Shown one piece after another: positions 24,236 to 35,531 of a stretch of 64,000 nt of DNA (the first letter of the stretch is position 1; each line of letters starts with the position of its first letter). The stretch lies in NCBI GenBank assembly GCA_017654935.2, contig CM065699.1, forward strand, positions 46,168,743-46,232,742, given 5' to 3'. This stretch comes from Phymorhynchus buccinoides. Taxonomy: Eukaryota > Mollusca > Gastropoda > Neogastropoda > Raphitomidae. The notes under the pieces were generated by a model, which did not search any database, was not told the DNA's origin, and saw only the letters and a list, made by a program, of their open reading frames with translations. The position numbers and the translations under genes are program-made.

Positions 24236-24387
24236 GTGAGAGAGAGAGACACAATGAGACATACTTTGTTCTGCTATTTCTCATATCTGTGTCACCCCCC
24301 AAAGTGCAGCACAATCTTCAACACAATGAAGTTGGCTGACTAAAGGAAGAAGAAGAAACAGAAACTAAAAAGATATAGAAACCATAC

Positions 24388-24783
24388 TTGTTTGTAGGAT
24401 TCTTGGAGACTCAATATCAACACCTGCCAAACCCAACAGGCACAAGAAGAGGCATCAGAAAATCAAACACCAAGGCGAACGACATTCAATCTTGCCATAC
24501 GCAGTACAGACAGCTGTCGCTTTTCCCACGGACAATCCCAGACTGGAACACCCGGCCCCAGGCAACCGTGGAAGCTGAGTCACTGGACCTCTTCAGGTCC
24601 AGACTTGGCTCCCACATGTAATACAACAAACTTCGACACCCCCCCCTCCCCCCCCTCTATTTCTGTGTCTCGGCACTGCGTGGTGACCTTCATTTTCTGT
24701 TCTTTTTTTTATTATATCGGCAGTCGTCTTCAACCCGTTGAAGTTGGCCGATTGAGAAGAAGAAGAAGAAGAAGAAGAAGAAG
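24388..24783 (+). mobile_element. LINE 3' fragment with (GAA)n tail
   Basis: The frame to 24,621 ends with RQLSLFPRTIPDWNTRP and ESLDLFRSRLGSH, the C-terminal signature of many RTE/CR1-like ORF2 proteins. A short 3' UTR (gttgaagttggccgattgag) and an (AGA)n tail to 24,783 follow. Opposite in orientation to the SLC6 gene. Only the 3' end is present. Confidence 0.8.
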
Positions 24784-24845
24784 ATCTCTCAGATCATACA
24801 AATGATGGGGATGGAGGGGAATGGTCGACCTGTGGCGATATTTGT

Positions 24846-25016
24846 CACGCCAGAGGGCAGTCAATGCACTAGGGGCTTATCACGCAATTTTCTTACTTGG
24901 GCGTAGTGAGAGAGAGAGTGATGGTAGGACTACTCACTGTCTCTCTCATTTTCTTTATCCCCAACTAAGAATATAGAGAGGATTAGCCCCACACGAGCGT
25001 CATGCCCTCTGGCGTG
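24846..25016. mobile_element. Fold-back MITE, cacgccagagggca ends
   Basis: 14-bp perfect inverted ends (cacgccagagggca / tgccctctggcgtg) and a partly self-complementary interior. The inner taggggcttat block is shared with the MITE at 14,640. Confidence 0.8.
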
Positions 25017-25049
25017 AAAAAATCGCACTAACTAAGTCTCTCATTAGAG

Positions 25050-26608
25050 AGAGACAGACAGATAGATAGACAGAGAGAGAGAGACAGACACACAAAGAGA
25101 CTGAGACACACAGACACAGAGACAGACACACAAAGAGACTGAGACACACAGACACAGAGAGACAGACACAGACACAGAGAGACAGACACACAGACACAGA
25201 GAGACAGACACACAGACACAGAGAGACAGACACACAGAGACAGACACAGACACAGAGAGACAGACACACAGACACAGAGAGACAGACACACAGACACAGA
25301 GAGACAGACACACAGACACAGAGAGACAGACACACAGACACAGAGAGACAGACACAGAGACAGACACACAGACACAGAGACAGACAGACACACAGACACA
25401 GAGAGACACACACAGACACACAGAGAGACAGACACAGACACAGAGAGACAGACACAGACACAGAGAGACAGACACACAGACACACAGAGACAGAGACACA
25501 GACACAGAGAGAGAGACACACAGACACAGAGAGACAGACACACAGACACAGAGAGACAGACACACAGACACAGACACACAGAGACACAGAGAGACAGAGA
25601 CACAGACACAGAGACAGAGACACACAGACACAGAGAGACAGACACACAGAGACAGAGACAGACACACAGAGAGACAGAGACACAGAGAGACAGAGAGACA
25701 GACACACAGACACAGAGAGACAGACACACAGACACAGAGAGACAGACACACAGACACAGAGAGACAGACACACAGACACAGAGAGACAGACACAGAGAGA
25801 CAGACACAGAGAGACAGAGAGACAGACACAGAGACAGACAGAGAGAGACAGACACAGAGAGAGAGAGAGAGACACAGAGAGACAGAGAGACAGAGACAGA
25901 GAGACAGACAGACAGAGAGACAGAGAGACAGACACAGACACAGAGAGACAGACAGAGAGAGAGACAGAGACAGACACAGAGAGACAGACACACAGACACA
26001 GAGAGACAGACACAGACAGAGAGACAGACAGACACAGAGACAGACACACAGACAGAGAGAGACAGACACAGAGAGACAGAGAGACAGACACACAGACACA
26101 GAGAGACAGACACAGAGAGACAGAGAGAGACAGACACACAGAGAGACAGACACACAGACACAGAGACACAGACACACAGAGACAGAGAGAGACAGACACA
26201 CAGACACAGAGAGACAGACACACAAAGAGACAGAGACACACAGACACAGAGAGACAGAGACACAGACACAGAGAGACAGACACACACAGACACAGAGAGA
26301 CAGACACACAGACACAGAGAGACAGACACACAGACACAGAGAGACAGACACACAAAGAGACAGAGACACACACAGACAGAGAGACAGAGACAGAGACACA
26401 GACAGAGAGACAGACACACAGACACAGAGAGACAGACACAGAGAGACTGAGACACACAGACACAGAGAGACAGACACACAGAGACAGAGAGACAGACACA
26501 GAGAGACAGACACACAGAGACAGAGACACAGACACAGAGAGACAGACACACAGACAGACACACAGAGAGACAGAGAGAGACAGAGAGACAGACACAGAGA
26601 GACAGAAC
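25050..26608. repeat. 1.5-kb GACA/CAGA-type low-complexity array
   Basis: Irregular combinations of acagagagac and agacacac. The very long Cys/Leu/Ser/Val ORFs on the minus strand (up to 661 codons) are repeat translations. The longest one also runs through the true TM12 exon by chance. Confidence 0.98.
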
Positions 26609-26621
26609 AAAGGTCGCTTAC

Positions 26622-26789
26622 TTGTTTGAAGGATCCCTGATGGCTGAGAATCTCGCGCACCATGAAGATAGGGATGGGGATGAGGGGGATGATGGAAATC
26701 AGGATGCCTAAGGCGTTGGCCTCTGCTGGGTAGACATAGCCGTCATAGACAGGCAGCTGGTAGGTGACTATGGTGAATATAAAGGCCAT
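26622..26789 (-). CDS. SLC6 transporter exon, TM12
   Basis: Acceptor cactatctacag and donor caaacaa|gtaagc frame 56 codons in phase 0 on both sides. It starts [17 protein letters not shown], carries the family signature [14 protein letters not shown] (usually YxYPxWANxLGW), and ends with the basic segment [15 protein letters not shown] that follows TM12. Identity to the family is high and all bases are clean here. A (CA)n repeat (26,801-26,840) sits just upstream of the acceptor. Confidence 0.93.
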
Positions 26790-26800
26790 CTGTAGATAGT

Positions 26801-26843
<43 letters not shown>

Positions 26844-27064
26844 CAGTTTGTAGGTGACTATTGTATAAAAAAAAAGAAGAAGAAAAAAAAGAGTGTTGTA
26901 AGCATAAATTGACAGAAGAAATTTAAAAACAAATTGGTCCCATTCGTTTAAGGATAGATAATGATCAAAAGTAATAGGCAAGTGATAAAAACAACCAGCA
27001 TAGGATGAGAATCTACGCAACAATCCCATCTATTGAACAATGTATTTTACTCACTATAACAAGT

Positions 27065-27690
27065 TTCAAGTTTTTCAAGTTTTTTATTTCAACTTCCAGC
27101 CCAGAGGGCTTCAAAGCCATAAACACAAACACTCACAACAAATTTGTCCCCATAAACATTCAATGAAACAAACGTGCAGAACATAAGGCAATTGATATGA
27201 TATTAACATATACAAAAAAGAAATTACCAGTGCTAACAACAAATGCATCACCACTAGAAAAGATGTAAAATAAAATTAAAAAACCTTGCCAGCTTTCTCA
27301 ATACTCTTGGGTTTGCATTACTCAGTAACGATTTAAATTTGTGGACATTTGGGTGGTGATTATAATACTTTGAAAACAATTCTTTTCTTTTTTCTTCTAT
27401 TGGTCCGTATGGGCATTGCAATACGTAATGGAATTCGTCGCCAATTTCGTCTCTATTACAAAATAAACAATTCCGCTCATTTCTAGCAACATTAAAAAAA
27501 CGCTGCTTTTGAACCGATAGTTTATTGTTGGTTGTTCTAAACTTCAACATAGATTGTCTTAAATTTTTAGGAAGCAGTAATAGGTAACTTTCCAATAAAT
27601 GATTTTCTTTATATAAACGGTAGTTATAACAAACACTGTTGGTGTTAACCTCATTATGCCAATATTGTAGGAACTGGTCTAGCGCCATGT
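27065..27690 (-). mobile_element. LINE A-family copy, 5'-truncated
   Basis: Encodes only the C-terminal domain (27,254-27,688, 144 codons): CLFCN, GDEFHYVLQCP, then FKSLLSNANPRVLRKLARF. A short 3' UTR ends in a caagttttt-type tail near 27,065-27,090. Its frame is intact over this length, so it is younger than the copy at 117-4,036. It sits in the SLC6 intron between TM11 and TM12, in the same orientation as the gene. Confidence 0.85.
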
Positions 27691-27772
27691 ATTTTTAGAC
27701 ATTCTCCGTTGTCCGTTGCATCTCAGCTGACAAGAGGGGAGTCACTATCTCATCAAGTGCGCATTCGCTCCT

Positions 27773-28256
27773 TTAACCCTTTCACCGCCAAAGTCGCATT
27801 TTAGCACCACAGTGATTTAACACATATAGTGATACTAAAAGGCATCAAATTGGGGTCTATTATCCAAAAACCCTGTCTTAGCTTTGGGAAGTACACGTTG
27901 AACTGTAGAGGGGAAGTATTGTTTTTATTTTGATCTTGATGGTTTTTTGCTCCTTCTGTTGCCTACTTTTTGCTCCTTTTGCTATATTTGATGTTTGCTG
28001 TTTAATTGTTTGTCTGTGTTGATAAAAGCGCATTCGCCGAAATATCCAGTAGTTTTGTTTTGTCTCTTGTGAATAAAATAACGTCACTTTGCACTTGTCG
28101 TGTAGTTGTTTGTTTGCTGTTTGGGAAGTAAGGATAGATCCTTATGTTATATGCGTCACAGAAGAACCCCCAATACTGCAGACCGATTTTGTTCTCTACC
28201 CAGGTAAATTTAACGGACATTTTTGGCTGAAATATGGCTGGCGGTGAAAGGGTTAA
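27773..28256. mobile_element. piggyBac-like MITE, copy 2, with nested insertion
   Basis: TTAA-bounded with ends ccctttcaccgccaaa / tggcggtgaaaggg. Compared with copy 3 it contains about 230 extra bases (about 27,900-28,130) flanked on both sides by tttgggaagta. A second element therefore landed here with an 11-bp target duplication. Confidence 0.88.
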
Positions 28257-28630
28257 TGAAAGAAACAGTCACATAAGCTCTGAACATGGACAACACATGG
28301 CAGGGTACTTCAATGTCTTTGCATTTGGTGGGAGTGCAGAGTGATGTCTTGGAGCGAATGCCTTCGCCCATGGTGCTAGAGAGATAAGGTGCTTCAAGTT
28401 ATAATAACAACAATAATCATAAATAAAGCTTCTATGGCGCTCTTCGGTGAAAAACAAATCATCCTCAGAACCAATATTATGAGAGAAAACAATCAAGAAG
28501 AATAACACAAAATTAAAAAATGCTCACGCCGGTCGTCACCCCCCCCCCCCCCCTTTCCACATTCACATTATAGAACACCCATTTATAGACACCCACCCCC
28601 ACCCACCTCACCTTTTCCACACGCAGGCTC
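28257..28630. other. Intronic sequence, partly repeated in the SLC6 TM7-TM8 intron
   Basis: 28,300-28,380 (tctttgcatttggtgggagt) matches 55,990-56,060. 27,676-27,770, left of the MITE, matches 55,835-55,920. This is probably an unnamed dispersed element split here by the piggyBac-like MITE. There is a poly-C run at 28,540. Confidence 0.5.
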
Positions 28631-28631
28631 T

Positions 28632-29355
28632 GTCTCTCTCTCCCTAATGTGCACCCTCTTTGACAAACATCTGGTTTTGCATCTCTCCCTAATGTGCACC
28701 CTCTTTGACAAACATCTGGTTTTGCATCTCTCCCTAATGTGCACCCTCTTTGACAAACATCTGGTTTTGCATCTCTCCCTAATGTGCACCCTCTTTGACA
28801 AACATCTGGTTTTGCATCTCTCCCTAATGTGCACCCTCTTTGACAAACATCTGGTTTTGCATCTCTCCCTAATGTGCACCCTCTTTGACAAACATCTGGT
28901 TTTGCATCTCTCCCTAATGTGCACCCTCTTTGACAAACATCTGGTTTTGCATCTCTCCCTAATGTGCACCCTCTTTGACAAACATCTGGTTTTGCATCTC
29001 TCCCTAATGTGCACCCTCTTTGACAAACATCTGGTTTTGCATCTCTCCCTAATGTGCACCCTCTTTGACAAACATCTGGTTTTGCATCTCTCCCTAATGT
29101 GCACCCTCTTTGACAAACATCTGGTTTTGCATCTCTCCCTAATGTGCACCCTCTTTGACAAACATCTGGTTTTGCATCTCTCCCTAATGTGCACCCTCTT
29201 TGACAAACATCTGGTTTTGCATCTCTCCCTAATGTGCACCCTCTTTGACAAACATCTGGTTTTGCATCTCTCCCTAATGTGCACCCTCTTTGACAAACAT
29301 CTGGTTTTGCATCTCTCCCTAATGTGCACCCTCTTTGACAAACATCTGGTTTTGC
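28632..29355. repeat. Perfect 45-bp tandem array, 16 copies
   Basis: Sixteen units of 45 bp (core atgtgcaccctctttgacaa) with no visible substitutions. Because 45 is a multiple of three, every stop-free frame stays open, giving 266- and 286-codon ORFs on opposite strands. It lies in the SLC6 intron, about 115 bp from the TM11 donor. Confidence 0.98.
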
Positions 29356-29470
29356 AGCCAGATCTTACCAATATTATACGGCACAGGGTCTCAGGCAGGG
29401 GAAGAAAGGTTCTTATTATCAGTATAATATGGGGGGAAAACATTTAATTGAAAAAAACCCAACCACTTAC

Positions 29471-29571
29471 CAACATAAGGAATGGCGTGATAAAACACCA
29501 GCATAGCTTCATGAAAAGGCCAGGCCGTCTGCCCAACATCAGTTCTATATCCCCACTGAACCTCTCCACAC
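29471..29571 (-). CDS. SLC6 transporter exon, TM10-TM11 loop and TM11
   Basis: Acceptor gatatgtttag and strong donor atgttg|gtaagtgg. The exon begins with two bases completing a glycine codon, then VERFSGDIELMLGRRPGLF and MKLCWCFITPFLML. This matches the family pattern G-x-x-RFxxDIxxMxGxxPGxxxxxCWxxxxP. It is 101 nt long, entering in phase 1 and leaving in phase 0, as its neighbours require. Confidence 0.93.
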
Positions 29572-29579
29572 CTAAACAT

Positions 29580-29930
29580 ATCGCCATCATCATCGTTGTT
29601 ATCATCATCATCATCGTCGTCATCATATCATCATCATCATCACCATCATTATCATCATCATTGTTATCATCATCGTCACCATCATCATCATCATCATCAA
29701 CATTGTCATCATCATCATCAACATTGTCATCATCACCACCAACTTCCTTCTCCTCTTCCTCCTCATCATCATCGTCACCATCATTATCATCAACATTTTC
29801 ATCATTCTCATTACCATCAACTTCATCATGATCATCATCATTACCATCATCATCATCATTATTGCTAATGTCATCATCATCATGATCATTGTCATCCTCA
29901 TCGTCGTCGCTATCATCATCATTACATTAC
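29580..29930. repeat. (ATC)n trinucleotide-rich tract
   Basis: Imperfect ATC/ATT repeats. His-rich, Ser-rich and Met-rich ORFs on the two strands are by-products. Confidence 0.97.
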
Positions 29931-30065
29931 AATCATACACACTGTCTTCAACAGGATCAATGAGAAACCGATTCACAAACAGACAAAAAGTCTTTGAATG
30001 GAAATGATAGAGTGGATGTGGCATTCAACCTTGCTTCATGAGGCCGTTTTGACACAAAGCTTCTT

Positions 30066-30311
30066 TTAACCCTTTCACCGCCAAAGTCGCATTTTAGCAC
30101 CACAGTGATTTAACACCTATGTCTCTAAAAGGCATCAAAGTGGGGTCTGTTATCCAAAGACCCTGTTGTCTTAGTTTTGGGAAGTAAGGTTAAACCTTAT
30201 TTTATATATGTCACAGAAGAATCCCCAATACTGCAGATGGATTTTGTTCTCTACCCAGGTAAATTTAATGGACATTTTTGGCTGGAAAAAGGCTGGCGGT
30301 GAAAGGGTTAA
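30066..30311. mobile_element. piggyBac-like MITE, copy 3 (intact)
   Basis: 246 bp from TTAA to TTAA with ends ccctttcaccgccaaa / tggcggtgaaaggg. It is the cleanest copy and the reference for the insertion inside copy 2. Confidence 0.9.
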
Positions 30312-30371
30312 ACGGGTCGTTCTCCTCAGCTACTAAAGCAAGACATCATTCAAAACTCGCTCTAAGGGAAC

Positions 30372-30429
<58 letters not shown>

Positions 30430-30430
30430 G
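30372..30430. repeat. (GTT)n trinucleotide repeat
   Basis: About 20 GTT units. Confidence 0.98.
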
Positions 30431-31212
30431 CCTGTCAGTCGTTTCTGACAATGACGGCCAGATAGCAGAGAGGGGGGCGGATGCTATTCCGGCGGGCTGG
30501 GATACAATTTGTTTATAGCGGAGAAGCCTTGCCCAGGGTGCATCCCCACTCCTCTCGGCCAAAGGGATTTGAGGACGAGAGTTGGCGTTGGGGAAGGTCC
30601 CCAAAGGCCAACCAATCCATTTGGCTGCAGCACTAGAGCCAGTGCAAATGCCCCCCTAGTTAGAGAGTCATAGTCTTCCACGAAAGGCTGCACCATGGCA
30701 TTCCAATGCTGTAGAATATAATTTTTAGTACAGCTCTCATTTACTATTGGCCCTTTCTACAGGCTAATGTCAACCAGTGATAACAACTTGAATTGTTCAC
30801 CTTACTAACAGAGGAAGTACTGAAGAATAGAAATGAACACTGGACCAATAAAATGAACATTTCAGCCGTTTGTACTTCACTGACTCAATGTCTTCACCTG
30901 GAGACTATGAAAAGCCAAGCACAGGTCTGCTGAGAATAACAGATTCTTGGGAGTTTGCTTGTTTGCTTCGCTGTCGTCGGTGATCGCTCACTTTCTTGTC
31001 ATATCAGCGCAGATGCGTCGTGCTGCCATTATGCGCCTAACTAAGAAATAGTTAGGCCTAGCATTTCCGTCTTTGGCTGAAAAAAAGGCAGGAGAATGAA
31101 CCAGTGAGGGAGAAAGATAGCAGATGACAGTAAGCAAAGGGGGAAAAGGCAGAGTCAAAGAGAGTGACAGATTAGAGGAAGATACAGGCACAGAACTTCC
31201 AGAAGGTGGGAG
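30431..31212. mobile_element. Fragments of the dispersed SINE-like element
   Basis: 30,431-30,700 matches the head (ccagatagcag, attccggcgggctgggat, gcgttggggaaggt, gctgcagcactag). 31,070-31,212 matches the reverse-complemented body (aaaggcagagtcaaagagag, acttccagaaggtggga). The 370 bp between them show no feature. Confidence 0.65.
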
Positions 31213-31237
31213 GACTTCATCGTCATCTCAATCTCAC

Positions 31238-31337
31238 CGTAGATCCATCCGATGATGATGCACTCTATTAGCGAAGTCAGCACCACACAGAACGCCGCAA
31301 CGTACCAGTCCAACAGCTGGAACACGTATATACCCCC
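31238..31337 (-). CDS. SLC6 transporter exon, TM10
   Basis: Acceptor gatgtgtttcag and donor ctacg|gtgagattg. It reads GGIYVFQLLDWYVAAF, then VVLTSLIECIIIGWIYG, the hallmark GGxYVFxLxDxY...E segment of TM10. It is 100 nt, phase 0 to phase 1. An (ATC)n repeat (31,347-31,464) begins only 10 bp upstream of the acceptor and supplies no pyrimidine-rich tract of its own, so acceptor strength may depend on repeat length. Confidence 0.94.
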
Positions 31338-31345
31338 CTGAAACA

Positions 31346-31346
<1 letters not shown>

Positions 31347-31404
<58 letters not shown>

Positions 31405-31406
31405 CC

Positions 31407-31456
<50 letters not shown>

Positions 31457-31464
31457 CATCATCA
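31347..31464. repeat. (ATC)n trinucleotide repeat
   Basis: About 39 near-perfect units immediately 5' of the TM10 exon on the minus strand. Confidence 0.98.
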
Positions 31465-31753
31465 CACACTCTCTCACTCACTCATAAACAGAGAAACAGA
31501 CACTGTCACACACACACACACGCGCATGCACACGCACCGCACACGCACACACACAGGCAAAACAAAAAGCATGACTAGTATTTTGCGTTGTTTGTGATCT
31601 TAGCCAGTGCCTTAGAAGCCTTTGTTTAGGTTTCATGGCAAATAATAAACCAATGTTCAATGTTCAGGCAACAGTCAGGCCTAACATCATCATCACGATT
31701 ATCAGCTTTGCCACAATTATCATCCTCCATTACATCTTCCTGTCCATAGTTAC

Positions 31754-31885
31754 CCGTGTGGCTATAGGCAGTGACACCAGGTAGGAGGCTATGGCCAAAC
31801 TCAGCGTCAGCCAGGCTCGTCTTTTCCTCAGTTTTCGGGGAAAGGCGTCCACTAGACCGCTGATCACAGTTTCAAACATCCCAAA
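31754..31885 (-). CDS. SLC6 transporter exon, end of TM8 and TM9
   Basis: A strong acceptor (tttctttctttgtttcag) opens FGMFETVISGLVDAFP, with the invariant glutamate of the family's F-x-x-x-E-x-x-x-x-x-x-x-D-x-F pattern. The basic turn RKLRKRR and TM9 (LTLSLAIASYLVSLPIATR) follow. Donor cacgg|gtaact. 132 nt, phase 0 both sides. The exon directly upstream should end LGLDSQ, which is what the TM8 exon copies with intact ends provide. Confidence 0.95.
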
Positions 31886-31954
31886 CTGAAACAAAGAAAG
31901 AAATATTTGGTCATTACATATTCGATTGTAAAGCTTTGGGCTCATTTGAGGTAA

Positions 31955-32085
31955 AGCACCATGTAAATGTACTATTATTACTATTATTATCATTATTATA
32001 CAGCGCCATGTAAATGTACTATTATTACTATTATTATCATTATTATACAGCGCCATGTAAATGTACTATCATTATCATTATTATA
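31955..32085. repeat. 53-bp duplication with (ATT)n
   Basis: gcgccatgtaaatgtactat recurs between ATT/ATC runs, probably the duplicated 3' end of a LINE or SINE with an ATT tail. Confidence 0.75.
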
Positions 32086-32365
32086 CAGGGCCGGACCAAG
32101 TCATTCATGAGGGGGGTTTCCGTCAGGGGTCCTGGGGGGCACATAGCTCCGGAGGTCAAGGCATAAAGCCACAGTGGGGGTCCAGGGGTCGAAGCCCCTC
32201 AAACGTTTTGCCGCTTTGGACATTTTTAAGACAAAATCGAGCCAAAGTCTGAGTGACATGATAGATCGACATTTGTTAATTTTCTACCTTGTATTGGGTA
32301 CATGCTTGGGGCTGAGGGGGGTCTCCGGGACCCAGGAAACCCCCCTAGAAGTAGATTTGGCCCTG
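32086..32365. mobile_element. hAT-like MITE with ATTATA duplication
   Basis: 280 bp bounded by cagggccgga and tttggccctg (7-8 bp inverted ends). ATTATA directly flanks both sides. No ORF of note. Confidence 0.75.
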
Positions 32366-32371
32366 ATTATA

Positions 32372-32838
32372 GCCTCTCTTTTCATTCTAAACACAAACAA
32401 GATTGTAGTTGGCCCTTTCACAGGCATTTTTCGGTCCAAATTATTACAAAAATTATCCTTTTTGTCGCTACTTCTAACATGCCTAACCTTAAAAAAAAGT
32501 CAGAGTGCCTATTTCCATACTTTGTTTTCATCTTTAACAATGTGCTTATATTTGGTCATTTTCACTGCCTTTTCCAGCCAAAATGTGTGTTGATATCGTT
32601 ATGCAGTCTGTCGTAAATCATCACACGACACGATGTGGTCTGTATAGTGTCAGATGTCATTCCAAGCTTCTTTTACACTGTCACAATATCATGTTGTGTC
32701 GCTTTGTCGGAAATGAGCACAAATTGTGATGGACCAAGGGAGGCTATTCAAATATACTTCCGACACAGTGTTTGTGTCACTTTCTTAAACATACCAAACA
32801 GAAAGGAAAAAAAGGCACACGCACACACACCACACACA

Positions 32839-32875
<37 letters not shown>

Positions 32876-32876
32876 C
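32372..32876. other. Unassigned intronic sequence with (CA)n
   Basis: No exon found. CA repeats at 32,815-32,873. Confidence 0.5.
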
Positions 32877-33880
32877 ACATAGGGGATGGCTGGTAAATTA
32901 GAGAGAGACAGAGACAATGTATACCAGCCCCAGAGCTAACAAGACAGTGAAGAACAACACAGCCCATAGGGGAGGGGAGGGTAACTTGGGAGAGAGAGAG
33001 AGAGAGAGACAGAGACAATGTATACCAGCCCCAGAGCTAACAGCATAGTGAAGAACAACACAGCCCATAGGGGAGGGGAGGGTAACTTGGAGAGAGAGAG
33101 AGAGAGAGACAATGTATACCAGCCCCAGAGCTAACAGCATAGTGAAGAACAACACAGCCCATAGGGGAGGGGCGGGTAACTTGGAGACAGAGACAGAGAC
33201 AGAGAGACAGAGCTAACAATGTATACCAGCCCCAGAGCTAACAGCATAGTGAAGAACAACACAGCCCATAGGGGAGGGGAGGGTAACTTGGGAGAGAGAG
33301 ACAGAGACAATGTATACCAGTCCCAGAGCTAACAGCATAGTGAAGAACAACACAGCCCATAGGGGAGGGGAGGGTAACTTGGAGAGAGAGAGAGAGACAG
33401 AGACAATGCATATACCAGCCCCAGAGCTAAACAGCATAGTGAAGAGAGACAACACAGCCCAGAGCTAGGGGAGGGGCGGGTAACTTGGAGAGAGACAGTA
33501 AGAGAGAGAGAGACAGAGACAATGTATACCAGCCCCAGAGCTAACAGCATAGTGAAGAACAACACAGCCCATAGGGGAGGGGAGGGTAACTTGGAGAGAG
33601 AGAGAGAGAGAGACAATGTATACCAGCCCCAGAGCTAACAGCATAGTGAAGAACAACACAGCCCATAGGGGAGGGGAGGGTAACTTGGAGAGAGAGACAG
33701 AGACAATGTATACCAGCCCCAGAGCTAACAGCATAGTGAAGAACAACACAGCCCATAGGGGAGGGGAGGGTAACTTGGAGAGAGAGAGAGAGAGACAATG
33801 TATACCAGCCCCAGAGCTAACAGCATAGTGAAGAACAACACAGCCCATAGGGGAGGGGAGGGTAACTTGGAGAGAGAGAC
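32877..33880 (-). repeat. SLC6 TM8 half-exon array, 10 copies plus a fragment
   Basis: Units of about 90-112 bp. Each reads on the minus strand as a CT-rich tract, ccaag, then 60 coding bases (LPSPPLWAVLFF, then TMLLALGL) and gtatac. Every unit therefore looks like a 20-codon exon with AG and GT borders and phase 0 on both sides. The AG comes from the Lys codon of the parent exon fused to a CT microsatellite. These copies lack the final DSQ codons of the parent (gacagtca is missing). One unit (about 33,385-33,485) carries extra indels. I infer an origin by tandem duplication of the TM8 exon at 39,999-40,112. Confidence 0.9.
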
Positions 33881-34029
33881 AGAGATATAGACAGAGAAAG
33901 ACAGACATAGAGACAGACAGAAAGAGAGAAAGACAGGTACAGACAGACTAGACAGAAACAGAGAGAGGTAGAGAGAGAGACAGGCAGAGACAGAGACCAT
34001 GACAAAGAGACAGAGAGAGACAAAGTGTA

Positions 34030-34110
34030 CTACCTGACTGTCCAGTCCCAGAGCTAACAACATAGTGAAGAACAACACGGCCCATAGGGGTTGGGAGGGT
34101 AACTTGGAGA
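34030..34110 (-). CDS. SLC6 TM8 half-exon copy retaining DSQ end
   Basis: Same unit as the array to its left, but the coding part continues to GLDSQ before gtagta, giving 23 codons in phase 0. The protein sequence is TQPLWAVLFF-like with small changes. It is the last copy before the LINE B insertion and the nearest copy to exon TM8/9 with an intact Na2-site motif. Whether it is spliced is unknown. Confidence 0.6.
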
Positions 34111-34578
34111 GAGAGACAGAGATAGTGAGAGATAGAGAGACAATTGACAATTTTTGACAATTTGATTTGACAATTTGATATTTATTGTCATTACCAACAT
34201 AGTTCTTATGACAAGGGGGGAGAGTAATCGACAAGTATACAATACAAAATGGCCATTGTCAACATCAAAACAATTAAGTCCATTTAATAAATAAGGTAGA
34301 TGGAAACAACAAAAAACATGACTTAATGCTTACATCGTTCCATTTCCGTGTGGCCAAAAATCAAATGAAAAAATCAACAAATGAAAAACAAAAAAACAAA
34401 AAACACATCTAATCTCTTGTTTCGAGGATTTCCTCCTTTGTGTTTTATAATAAAGAGAAGAGAAGGAGTTCGATCTTTTAAAAGAAGTGCATTTATTGGT
34501 CGACCACCCAAACTTAATAACTACCTTGTATGCATGTACATTTGCACTCAAAACGATTCTTTATTAGGAGAGAAAGCT

Positions 34579-35203
34579 TTACTTATTTCTTATTTTCACA
34601 GCCTCTGCAATGTATTTTGCAACAGACTGAATTACCTGGTCATCCTTTGATGATAGAATAAAAGCTACATCTTGTCTTTTAGCAATATCTGATTCAAAGA
34701 ATGAACATTTTGTTCGAACCTCATTGTATGCAACACAATTGAACAAAAAATGACTCTCATCATCCACAATATGGCCACATAAAGGACATGGGTGTTCTGT
34801 AGATGTACTACAATCGAACCATCTTTTGTTTGCATAGAAGCCTATGGTTCTTACTCTAAATCTTGCAAACATTATCCTATGCCATTTCTCTGTAATTACA
34901 CTTAAAAACATTTCTGCCTGAAATGTACTTTTGAATGAAAAGAACCATCTATACTTTTCTTTACTTTCCATATCTGAATGCCAATTTTGCTTATAGGAAC
35001 AAATAATATCTATCTTTAAATTCAGAAATAAATTGTTGTTCACTGCCTACTTCTTGAGTTAACCATACAATTCCAAAACCATGCTTTGATAAAACAGTTT
35101 TTACCTTGAACGCCCAATTCTCTTTACCTAATTCCACCTGTAAAAGCATCATGTCATAAGCCTGCCTGCATAAACGTGACTGTGGAAGCTTCAACAGTTT
35201 CAA
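34579..35203 (-). pseudogene. LINE B ORF2, C-terminal fragment
   Basis: Two overlapping frames: 35,203-34,991 (LLKLPQSRLCRQAYDMM, WLTQEVGSEQ) and 35,043-34,579 (YRWFFSFKSTFQAEMF, then the Cys/His pattern PCPLCGHIVDDESHFLFNC). The frame change falls near 35,010. RT and endonuclease are absent because the element switches to its inverted 5' part at about 35,378. Confidence 0.8.
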
Positions 35204-35531
35204 CCAGTATTTTATACATCTTAAAAATGTTCTAATGTATAAGGCCTAGGGGTACCTGCCCGTCTCTCCATATAAAACAGTGTTTGATTAATGTATTGGT
35301 ACTTGAAGAAATCTTTTCATTGCATAGGTATGCACTTTTTCAACTTGTTGATTTACATTTAATCCCCAAATTTCAGAAAAGGGGGGCACGAGAATGATGG
35401 CGTCGAGTAAACATGTCCCGTTCACTGCTGCAGGTTATGTTTGCTGATAATCACGTTTTCACGGACTGAAACAGTTTGGTTTTGTGTTCTGTCGTTCAGT
35501 AAGAAGTCGGGGACAGTGAAACAACAGGATA

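Noticed and set aside
25000..27029. Very long minus-strand ORFs (511-661 codons) rich in Cys, Leu, Ser and Val
   Set aside because: Translations of the GACA-type repeat; only 26,622-26,789 within them is a real exon.
28583..29447. 286- and 266-codon proteins of 15-residue repeats
   Set aside because: Open on both strands because the 45-bp unit is a multiple of three with no stop; no other coding sign.
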